20,199 nt of DNA. It comes from CAYHZL01 sp964361075. GTDB taxonomy: Bacteria; Bacteroidota; Ignavibacteria; UBA10030; UBA8401. The stretch's first letter is position 1. Each line of letters starts with the position of its first letter. The translations under genes were made by a program, and so were the position numbers. A model generated the notes under the pieces. The model did no database searches. It worked only from the letters and a program-made list of their open reading frames with translations, and was not told the origin of the DNA. The stretch covers positions 1-20,199 of the forward strand of contig CAYHZL010000040.1 of assembly GCA_964361075.1 (NCBI GenBank). The letters run 5' to 3'. This document shows positions 1 to 5,647 of the stretch, in pieces.

Positions 1-680
1 AGGTGATACAATTTACTTATTCCAATATAGGTTTGCAAGAGAAACCGATTAGTATTTCAATCACCTACAAAAACAAAAAGAACAACCGCACAACCCAACA
101 CCTACGCTTCGCTAGGAGTACGGGTTGCGGTACAGAAAAGTTAGCCGTGCCATTTAAATGACTGTAGTGACTATCCACGCAAAAAGAACAGTCACTGAAA
201 ACCGTACGATTTAAAGGGCTTTTCGATCAAATGACTGTAATGACTATGATGACTATACTTTTTTTATTTTATTATAGATTTTATATACAACAGTAGTATA
301 TATATGTATAGATAGATTTCGAAAACACACAGCCATTACAGTCATCGTAGTCATTCGTGCAGATTTAAAGGCAAATCCGCATTTTCCAGTGACTATGTTG
401 AACAGTCATTTCAGAATCACCGCACAGTCACTCTCCAGCCACTCAATATCCTTTTAAATTTGCGTTACAATCGATTCACTATTCCATCGACTCAATCGTA
501 CATCTCGCATTCTAGCATGCTTTAAAACTCAAATTTAAAAGACTGTAGGCATTGTAGAAGGGTATGTGGATCCGCGGCAGTAGTAGGAAAGTGTGCTGAA
601 TTTAAAAAACATACACTAATAGCCATTAGTTGCTCTTTTCAAATTAATCTATCCATGGTGAGTTCGCACACCTTACCTTA
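1..680. other. Gene-free region left of the leftward operon
   Basis: No convincing coding sequence is present on either strand. The stretch holds the iteron dyad (158-431). Near 77-126 there is a short stem-loop-prone segment, with CCGCACAACCC facing GGGTTGCGG. From about 432 to 680 I see only AT-rich sequence and one further partial repeat unit (ACTGTAG near 542). The downstream operon reads toward this region and terminates before it, so it probably separates two transcription units of the same element. Confidence 0.6.
158..431. repeat. Dyad-symmetric array of 9-bp iteron-like repeats around an AT-rich core
   Basis: About twelve copies of a 9-bp unit RTGACTRTR are visible. Forward copies lie at 158-166, 167-175, 231-239, 240-248, 249-257 and 389-397. 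Reverse copies lie at 187-195, 328-336, 337-345, 346-354, 401-409 and 423-431. The forward triplet at 231-257 mirrors the reverse triplet at 328-354 about a centre near 293. The outer copies and two ATTTAAA boxes (209-215, 363-369) are placed roughly symmetrically as well. Between the triplets lies a very AT-rich stretch (about 257-318). Iterons beside an AT-rich unwinding region are typical of plasmid or phage replication origins, but no initiator gene is visible here. An operator or a centromere-like site is also possible. The repeats are seen directly; the function is inferred. Confidence 0.6.
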
Positions 681-708
681 ATATAAAAGCCGGTGGGTTG
701 CACCGGCT
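681..708 (-). terminator. Rho-independent terminator of the leftward operon
   Basis: An 8-bp GC-rich stem is formed by AGCCGGTG (688-695) and CACCGGCT (701-708) with a 5-base loop. Read on the minus strand it is followed directly by TTTTATAT (688-681). It lies 17 bases beyond the stop codon of the last gene of the leftward operon, as expected for an operon terminator. Confidence 0.9.
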
Positions 709-724
709 CTATAAATTATTCTGG

Positions 725-1201
725 TCAAGCGTTCTTCGCTCTTTGAATGAATAGTGTCGTTGCCAACTTCTGAAGCTCATCATTCGAGAACTGAATACCG
801 GCAGACTTCACAACCTCAGCAGCATCTTTCAAACACTGCAATAAGATTTCTTTCAAGTTGTCCGATCCCGGTACAGGTGGAACAACTGCCTGTGGTTCTG
901 CTTCACCTATGATCGAGAACTCAATCTTTGGCACCATCTTCTTTCCATTCATCGAAGCAATCTTTTTCAAGATGAAAGAACTGCCTGATTTCAGTTTGTG
1001 CTCTTGGATAAGAGTATGAACTTCCACCGGTGCAAAGTATGAAAATTCAATTCCTGTTTCGTCCTTCACATTATATAAATAGAACTCGCCAACAGAATTA
1101 CTATTTATATACGGTTTATCTCTAAGCAGCGTGAGCTGTATCGGCTTGTCGAGCAGCAGTTCCAACTTCGGTTTGTTCGCCGTTCCGTTCGTTGCGCTCA
1201 T
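725..1201 (-). CDS. Hypothetical protein (158 aa), last gene of the mobile-element operon
   Basis: I do not recognise this protein. It has no signal peptide or membrane segment. The middle (about residues 30-100) looks beta-rich, with alternating hydrophobic residues (GEFYLYNV, FSYFAPVEV, SFILKKIA). A proline linker (VVPPVP) and a helical C-terminus follow. This layout would fit a small OB-fold nucleic-acid-binding protein, such as a phage single-strand-binding protein, but that is only a guess from pattern and context. The ATG start is supported by AAAGGAG seven bases upstream (around 1209-1215). The gene begins inside the 3' end of the Gam-like gene, overlapping it by 80 bases in another frame, and ends just before the operon terminator. 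Confidence 0.75.
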   Translation of the reverse strand: MSATNGTANKPKLELLLDKPIQLTLLRDKPYINSNSVGEFYLYNVKDETGIEFSYFAPVEVHTLIQEHKLKSGSSFILKKIASMNGKKMVPKIEFSIIGEAEPQAVVPPVPGSDNLKEILLQCLKDAAEVVKSAGIQFSNDELQKLATTLFIQRAKNA

Positions 1202-1733
1202 TTGTAACTCCTTTCGTAATTGTTTTGTATGAAAACTTTGGTTGAGCCGGTGTAAGCATTACACCTGCCGGTGGTTTGTTGTTGTGAAGTTTTGTGTAGG
1301 CAGCGATTGCTGTGAGATCAGGTTCGAACTTCTCGGCAACATGCCGCAGTAATCCAAGACGCTGACCTGTCGGAAGAAATTTCTGCAAATCGATAACTTC
1401 TACTTTATCTCTGCCCATACGAATCTTCAACTGTCCGTGGGGAAGTGATACAGTTTTCTCTCCGAGTGCTGTCATGTATTTATCCAGATTCCACACGAGC
1501 CAGTCGATCTTCTTCTGCAGTTTAGAGACTTCAGAGAGATTCCACTGTTGTATGAGTGTCACTTCTTTATCGGCAATCTCATTGACCTCATCGATCTTTG
1601 ATTCAAGAACTCCGATAGCAGCAAGGACACGATCAGCAAGAATTTTATTCATCTCTAGTTTCTTTTTCTCTTCGAGAGCTTCTTCTGCATCCAAGAGCTC
1701 AGCGAGCCAGTCGGGTGTTTTTCCAAGTTCCAT
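1122..1733 (-). CDS. Mu Gam-like host-nuclease inhibitor (Ku-related DNA end-binding protein)
   Basis: The protein resembles the phage Mu Gam family. A long charged helix or coiled coil covers about residues 12-75. The family core follows: KKIDWLVWNLDKYM (74-87), GEKTVSLPHGQLKIR (91-105) and GRDKVEV (107-113). Gam of phage Mu binds double-stranded DNA ends, protects them from exonucleases and is a structural relative of eukaryotic and bacterial Ku. The ATG is preceded by AGGAG, which overlaps the stop of a 23-aa upstream ORF, so the two are probably coupled. The last 26 codons (Asn/Glu/Arg/Ala-rich tail) run through the start of the next gene and look unconserved, so the tail may be dispensable or reflect a frameshift. 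The family assignment is fairly confident; action as an end-binder here is inferred. Confidence 0.85.
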   Translation of the reverse strand: MELGKTPDWLAELLDAEEALEEKKKLEMNKILADRVLAAIGVLESKIDEVNEIADKEVTLIQQWNLSEVSKLQKKIDWLVWNLDKYMTALGEKTVSLPHGQLKIRMGRDKVEVIDLQKFLPTGQRLGLLRHVAEKFEPDLTAIAAYTKLHNNKPPAGVMLTPAQPKFSYKTITKGVTNERNERNGEQTEVGTAARQADTAHAA

Positions 1734-1742
1734 AGTTTGCTC

Positions 1743-1814
1743 CTATCGTAAATGACGTAGAATGGTCTTACCAATTTCAATTATAATCTGTATTACACTT
1801 TTCAATTTTGACAT
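1743..1814 (-). CDS. Candidate 23-aa micro-protein
   Basis: This short ORF lies between the 86-aa gene and the Gam-like gene. It starts MSKLKSV and ends ILRHLR. AAAGGA lies upstream of its ATG at a usable distance, and its stop codon (TAG) overlaps the ribosome-binding site of the Gam-like gene. The peptide is a basic, amphipathic or hydrophobic helix with an isoleucine-rich middle (VIQIIIEI). Very short proteins of this style are common in phages and mobile elements of Bacteroidota. It might instead be a leader peptide coupling translation into Gam. Function is unknown. Confidence 0.5.
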   Translation of the reverse strand: MSKLKSVIQIIIEIGKTILRHLR

Positions 1815-1827
1815 ACCGTGATTCCTT

Positions 1828-2088
1828 TCATTTAATGGGTTGATGTTCGTTGTCATACACTTCTTCGATCTCGACGGCATTGCTGATGAACGCTTTGCCG
1901 TGAAATGAATTTTTGTATTCTTCGATTGTGTATGTGGAGAGCGATGAATCAACATAACTGAAGTCTTCTATTTTGCCGTCAACTAACGAGAGCTCATGAC
2001 GGGAAAATACTCCCATCGTGAGATAGAATTTCAGTTCAACTGATTTACCGCTGTGAAGCAATTGTAAGATATCGTTGATCGTTGGCAT
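1828..2088 (-). CDS. Hypothetical protein (86 aa)
   Basis: I do not recognise the family. The protein is small, soluble and acidic. Its N-terminus MPTINDILQLLHSGKSVELKFYLTMG resembles a helix followed by a strand. Later segments (HELSLVDGKIEDFSYVD, YTIEEYKNSF) alternate strand and helix, as in compact phage-encoded accessory proteins. A strong AAAGGAGG sequence lies 4-5 bases before the ATG (about 2093-2100). It sits in the same leftward operon, 13 bases before the 23-aa ORF and about 90 bases after the 61-aa gene. Confidence 0.75.
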   Translation of the reverse strand: MPTINDILQLLHSGKSVELKFYLTMGVFSRHELSLVDGKIEDFSYVDSSLSTYTIEEYKNSFHGKAFISNAVEIEEVYDNEHQPIK

Positions 2089-2178
2089 AATCCTCCTTTG
2101 ATAAAATATGAAGCCGCTTCAAGTCAGTGACTCAGCATTAGTAATGTTGATCCAAGTGTGACGTATCAGCGGCTATGG

Positions 2179-2364
2179 TTATTGTTCTGTGTAAGTTGTT
2201 ACTGATTCGATCTGTTGAAGTTCTCGTTCAGACTCAACCGAAGTTGAGCGTTCTTCAACATCACCATCCAGCATTTTTTGTTCTGCGTCATCTTGTGTAT
2301 CAGCTTCGATGATATAGGTATTAGTGGCAATGAAACGTTCTTTTGCTATGACCTGCCATTTCAT
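2179..2364 (-). CDS. Hypothetical protein (61 aa)
   Basis: This is a small acidic protein, overlapping the ligase stop codon by the four bases ATGA (2361-2364), so it is probably translated by coupling. The pattern KWQVIAKERF...YIIEADTQDDAEQKM (strand, strand, helix) recalls small mobile-element proteins in which a beta hairpin is followed by a 'DAEQ' helix. I cannot name the family with confidence. The rest is a glutamate- and serine-rich tail. Operon position supports it as a real gene. Confidence 0.7.
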   Translation of the reverse strand: MKWQVIAKERFIATNTYIIEADTQDDAEQKMLDGDVEERSTSVESERELQQIESVTTYTEQ

Positions 2365-3263
2365 TGTTCGCCTCTATAATAGATGCAATCTTTCGGCTGT
2401 TTATCTTTTCGCAAACCGACAAACTGTGGATGACGAATTGCTCCAGATTTCAAGCGCTCCATACCTTTGATTGTTACAACCTTCCCGATATACTGATCTT
2501 GAAATCTCGACATCAGCAAACGTTCTTCGTCATTCATACCGGATGCTTGTCCTAGCTCAATCAGTTTGCCATTGACATATTGCCCGAATTTAACTGCACC
2601 GATTTGAGTATTGTATTTGCCTTTACCTGTGCTGAATCCCATGACAACACAATCATAACTGGCAGACTTCTTTGCCTTATACCAATTATTGGCAGGTCTT
2701 GCACCTTCGAGGTATGTTGCATTCATGTTCTTGAGCATGATACCTTCACCGCCGCTTGCTATCACCTTTGCATAGAGTTTTTGTTTCTGTGCAGTAGTAT
2801 TGGCAAATGACAGGATCGAAATGAATTCCGATTGCAGTGTGTGTGAGAATAACAGGAGTTCACTTATCCGGTGACGAAGTGATTTATCTCGCAGTGATAT
2901 CCCATTGTGCTGAAGACAATCAAACACGAAGAGCTTTACTTTCGTATTGTCTTGATTCAGTTCTTTCCGGTGAACAGTTCCTGCTAGTTCAGCAGAATCT
3001 TTTCCAGGAATGAGGATCTCACAGTCCAGAACAGTTCCTACGAGTTCAGGGAATTTAAGTGCGGCAAGATGGGGGAGCGATGATGTTTTCTCTAAAGGAC
3101 AGGTTGGATCAGCAACACCGGCAGAGCGAGAGTATATGCGAAGACCTGTTTCAGTAACGTGAACAATAGCGCGCATTCCATCCAGTTTGATTTGTGCAAT
3201 GTAATTGCTGTCTTGGAGTAATTGATTAAGATGTTTTTCATCTTTCACTCCTTGCGCGTTCAT
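2361..3263 (-). CDS. Small ATP-dependent DNA ligase
   Basis: This protein seals nicks in DNA by the lysine-adenylate mechanism. The nucleotidyltransferase motifs are in order. Motif I is KLDGMR with the adenylated Lys26 (26-31), and a following SR sits near 45-46. DCEI (80-83) and FVFDCL (112-117) match the acidic and motif III segments, motif IV is GGEGIMLK (171-178), and motif V is WYKAKK (194-199). An OB-fold region fills about 205-300 (IGAVKFGQY, GKVVTIKGME, RHPQFVGLRKDK). At 300 aa it is a minimal ligase without the extra N-terminal DNA-binding, primase or nuclease domains of larger enzymes, as in phage and LigB/LigC-like enzymes. It lies eight bases after the WGR gene and overlaps the following gene. 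The assignment is secure; the phage or plasmid role is inferred from context. Confidence 0.95.
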   Translation of the reverse strand: MNAQGVKDEKHLNQLLQDSNYIAQIKLDGMRAIVHVTETGLRIYSRSAGVADPTCPLEKTSSLPHLAALKFPELVGTVLDCEILIPGKDSAELAGTVHRKELNQDNTKVKLFVFDCLQHNGISLRDKSLRHRISELLLFSHTLQSEFISILSFANTTAQKQKLYAKVIASGGEGIMLKNMNATYLEGARPANNWYKAKKSASYDCVVMGFSTGKGKYNTQIGAVKFGQYVNGKLIELGQASGMNDEERLLMSRFQDQYIGKVVTIKGMERLKSGAIRHPQFVGLRKDKQPKDCIYYRGEQ

Positions 3264-3271
3264 CGCCCAGA

Positions 3272-3562
3272 TTACTGGAACAGTCTCAGAAGAGTTTTTT
3301 TTTCTTCACTCGCCTGAGTTGAAAGCTTACCGTCTTTCGATACAACCTTGTAACCTTTCTTTTCTTTTTCAGCCATCTTTTTATGGAACTCTTTGTTGGC
3401 TTCATTGACATCTTCGCCGTCGTAGATAATACTTTCGCTCGGTGCTTGACCGATGCGTCCATATAAACCTTTGACAGTGAAACGGTTTTTGGATTTAATT
3501 CCGACGAATTCATAAAACTTATTATGTCCGCCTGTGACACATTCTAAACGTATTGCATTCAT
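3272..3562 (-). CDS. WGR-domain protein (putative DNA break-binding partner of the ligase)
   Basis: At 96 aa this protein is essentially a single WGR domain. The pattern GGHNKFYEF (11-19), the signature segment GLYGRIGQ (32-39, with Tyr in place of the usual Trp) and the C-terminal helix EANKEFHKKMAEKEKKGY (54-71) fit the family. WGR domains occur in PARP enzymes, where they contact DNA near breaks, and in bacterial MolR-type proteins. A free-standing WGR domain beside an ATP-dependent ligase suggests that it helps the ligase recognise nicks or ends; this is inference. Its ATG overlaps the terminator... of the preceding 68-aa gene's stop codon (ATGA, 3559-3562), and the ligase begins eight bases after its stop, so the genes are translated together. 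Confidence 0.85.
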   Translation of the reverse strand: MNAIRLECVTGGHNKFYEFVGIKSKNRFTVKGLYGRIGQAPSESIIYDGEDVNEANKEFHKKMAEKEKKGYKVVSKDGKLSTQASEEKKTLLRLFQ

Positions 3563-3765
3563 AGCGATCCTTTCTTTTTAATTGTTGTGGAATTACCTGT
3601 AACAGAATTTTCAATGGAACCATTGAGTTGCATTCGTGCAAGTGCGTCAGCAATCTCATCCTCGATCTTTTCCCAGAGCTCAGGTGAATACTCTTGATCA
3701 AGAGTGATAGACAAAGACCCGAAAGAGTAATTCGGGTCAATGTCATTGTCATCAAGATCGATCAT
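3559..3765 (-). CDS. Hypothetical protein (68 aa)
   Basis: This is an unrecognised small acidic protein (MIDLDDNDIDPNYSFGSL...) with a probable amphipathic helix (ELWEKIEDEIADALARM, about 29-45) and a basic end. It overlaps the DUF932 gene by ATGA at its start (3762-3765) and the WGR gene by ATGA at its stop. Such double coupling makes it a likely real gene and a possible partner of one of its neighbours. No domain or catalytic motif is visible. Confidence 0.7.
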   Translation of the reverse strand: MIDLDDNDIDPNYSFGSLSITLDQEYSPELWEKIEDEIADALARMQLNGSIENSVTGNSTTIKKKGSL

Positions 3766-4727
3766 AACATGCTCTCGGCAAGTTGGTAAGCACGACGTTT
3801 AAGAGCTTCACCAGCTCCGTTGAACCAGATACTTTTCAGTTGTTTGTTCGGATCTTTTTGATTGGAATAGTGCTCAACTGATTCAGTCACAGCGTTGAAC
3901 GCACCAAATAAATTGCCTCTGTGCATCGCTGCATCTTGCACAGAGTCGTGCAAATACAGAATATGATTCCGCATGTTTTCAGTCCGAGTTTTGTTCTCAG
4001 CTTCAGGATTATCCGGCACAAGAGTTTTTACGTATTCAATTAATTGCTGAGATGTAACTTTTCGTAACGCCATCCGATTAAAAATGTAATCGAGTTCTTT
4101 GTAAAGCTGATTGGTCAGTTCCAATACCTTGTGTGCTTCTTGAAGTTTATCACCTGCAGATGCGGTGTGTTTGATACGGACTTCTGATTCAGTTCCAGAA
4201 AGTGCAGCGGTAAGTGTGTTGTTACAAACTACTCTGACAGGAGTGATTTTTACACGGATATGTGAACTACCGTCATGTGAGTTATATAATAGAACGAACT
4301 TCTCAATTGGATCTTTTGACTTGCCGACTTTGATGTAATCAGGAAGCTTTGCGAGAAGCCATATTTTCTCTCCACGACCGAGGACACCGGCTGTATGATA
4401 GATCGCTTCGTCTCGGTCCACAAGTGGATCGAAGAAATTAAACGCATCTTTATTCTGGACCGGTTCGTATCTCGCGCCGACAACTCCCAAAACAACATTT
4501 GTGTCTTGGCGAACTGTTGCGAACGCATTCGGAACATCGGCGTAATGTCGTCCGTGAATTATTGCTTTCAGTGGACGCTTCACGACGTTGTAATCCAATC
4601 GTGCTGCTTCCATCGCTTCTGCTGCTGTTGCTGGTTTGTTGAGATGTCGTCCTAACTGATGCCAGGGGACTTCTCCTGTGTAGAACATCGAGGTTTGTCC
4701 ATCTCGCTGTTCAAGGTTGTGTGCCAT
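3762..4727 (-). CDS. DUF932 family phage/plasmid-like protein
   Basis: The 321-aa protein matches the DUF932 (TIGR03299-type) family found on phages, plasmids and integrative elements. The N-terminus has the family features MFYTGEVPWHQLG (14-26), an AA...DYNVVKRPL segment (about 40-53) and ARYEPVQNKDAFNFFDPLV (85-103). GRGEKIWLLAKLP and VRVVCNNTL follow in the middle. The biochemical function of the family is not established to my knowledge. The ATG is preceded by GGAGGAAACAA, a strong ribosome-binding site, and it is the first gene of the leftward operon. Length and family features suggest a complete gene. Confidence 0.9.
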   Translation of the reverse strand: MAHNLEQRDGQTSMFYTGEVPWHQLGRHLNKPATAAEAMEAARLDYNVVKRPLKAIIHGRHYADVPNAFATVRQDTNVVLGVVGARYEPVQNKDAFNFFDPLVDRDEAIYHTAGVLGRGEKIWLLAKLPDYIKVGKSKDPIEKFVLLYNSHDGSSHIRVKITPVRVVCNNTLTAALSGTESEVRIKHTASAGDKLQEAHKVLELTNQLYKELDYIFNRMALRKVTSQQLIEYVKTLVPDNPEAENKTRTENMRNHILYLHDSVQDAAMHRGNLFGAFNAVTESVEHYSNQKDPNKQLKSIWFNGAGEALKRRAYQLAESML

Positions 4728-4857
4728 TTGTTTCCTCCATATGGTTTGTGAATAGTGATGTAACGGGCTACCTATTCTTATACCATAAAAACAAGTCGTT
4801 TATTCGGGCATAAGATTGGATGAACAACCTTTATTCATTCAATCACAAGGAGGCACT
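4728..4857. promoter_or_regulatory. Divergent promoter region of the mobile-element genes
   Basis: This 130-bp AT-rich gap separates the leftward operon from the rightward regulator gene, so both promoters must lie here or overlap it. Each flanking gene has a strong Shine-Dalgarno sequence at the edge. I cannot assign -35/-10 pairs reliably. The TTGTTT and TATAAG elements on the minus strand are too close together for a standard promoter. The arrangement suits regulation of the operon by the divergent protein. Confidence 0.5.
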
Positions 4858-5361
4858 ATGTCAGAACAAGAATACCAAACGTTGTGGAATTATTCAGAAC
4901 AGTTTACCAGAGACAAACTTCAGAGATCAGAACTAATCACGATGGCGTGGAAAGAAGGAGTGAGACTTGGAGATCGTTGCTCTCCAGGATTGATGAAGTC
5001 GCATATGCACTTTCGTTCCAAGGAATTAAATATTAGATCAGCGTTCCCTGCAAAAGAAGTTGGCAAGAGAACCATCGACGCATACAATCGACCCGGCAGA
5101 CAATATCTTGATCAGCCGAAATCGAAAGAAAATAATCAGACCATTGGTGATGTTGTTCTGAATACGAAGACTACGCCGCTCGATTATGCGATCACGAATG
5201 ACTTCTTGAACTCGCTCTCCGATCAGGAGAAGACAATACTCGAAGATCTCTCAGCCGGTTACACGGCAAAAGAAATTACAGAACGAAATCACCTAAACAA
5301 TTCCCGCCTTAAATCCATCCGACACGACCTCGAAGCAAAAGCAGTTGCCTATCTGATGTAG
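4858..5361 (+). CDS. Sigma-factor-like / helix-turn-helix regulator (167 aa)
   Basis: The start at 4858 is preferred over an in-frame ATG at 4816 because AAGGAGG lies six bases upstream (about 4847-4853). The last 55 residues (FLNSLSDQEKTILEDLSAGY, then TAKEITERNHL...RLKSIRHDLEAKA) resemble the DNA-binding region 4 of sigma factors or a LuxR-type helix-turn-helix. The N-terminal half contains a helical segment that could be a divergent region 2. No full sigma signature is clear, so it could also be a non-sigma phage regulator. It is transcribed away from the DUF932-ligase-Gam operon across a shared promoter region and is probably its regulator. A terminator follows ten bases after the stop. 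Confidence 0.7.
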   Translation: MSEQEYQTLWNYSEQFTRDKLQRSELITMAWKEGVRLGDRCSPGLMKSHMHFRSKELNIRSAFPAKEVGKRTIDAYNRPGRQYLDQPKSKENNQTIGDVVLNTKTTPLDYAITNDFLNSLSDQEKTILEDLSAGYTAKEITERNHLNNSRLKSIRHDLEAKAVAYLM

Positions 5362-5370
5362 GTAGGAAGA

Positions 5371-5395
5371 GAAGGGCGTGAGCCTTTCTTTTTTT
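5371..5395 (+). terminator. Rho-independent terminator after the regulator gene
   Basis: A 7-bp stem GAAGGGC (5371-5377) / GCCTTTC (5382-5388), including one G-T pair, has a GTGA loop and runs into a seven-T tract (5389-5395). It starts ten bases after the regulator stop codon. It also marks a likely border between the mobile-element genes and the two-component system. Confidence 0.85.
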
Positions 5396-5647
5396 AGTAG
5401 AAGAAGGGTAAATTATAATATTCATTCAGCGAATATACTATCCTTGATATACATTGAAGCCTCATATATTTTTACCTACATTATTTGTGTAGAGATCTTA
5501 ATTATTTAATCATTTCATATGTAGCAATATTTATATCTACAAGGAAACAATATAAAAATAAATACAACTCTTTCAATTGCATTAATTTTATGTCTTAAAC
5601 ATATCTGATATTTGAATATTAATTCTGTATTTTGTACTTTTAAGCCA

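Noticed and set aside
1..66. Inverted repeat AGGTGAT (1-7) / ATCACCT (60-66) as an element end
   Set aside because: Seven base pairs over a 52-base loop at the window edge is within chance, and nothing else supports a terminus.
158..431. CRISPR array
   Set aside because: The repeats are only 9 bp, in both orientations, partly tandem and with irregular gaps. There are no uniform spacers and no cas genes.
1474..1755. Rightward ORF antisense to the Gam-like gene
   Set aside because: Serine- and phenylalanine-rich composition typical of the reverse strand of a real gene, no ribosome-binding site, and opposite to a recognised family.
4816..4857. Upstream ATG of the sigma-like regulator
   Set aside because: There is no Shine-Dalgarno before 4816, while a strong one precedes 4858.
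5418..5436. ATATTC/GAATAT inverted repeat as an operator for the propeller kinase
   Set aside because: It is six base pairs in very AT-rich DNA about 210 bases from the start, with no second copy. Not enough to call.
5612..5647. TTG start for the propeller kinase
   Set aside because: Starting at 5612 would put twelve extra residues before a good signal peptide, and there is no ribosome-binding site for it. The ATG at 5648 gives a standard signal sequence.
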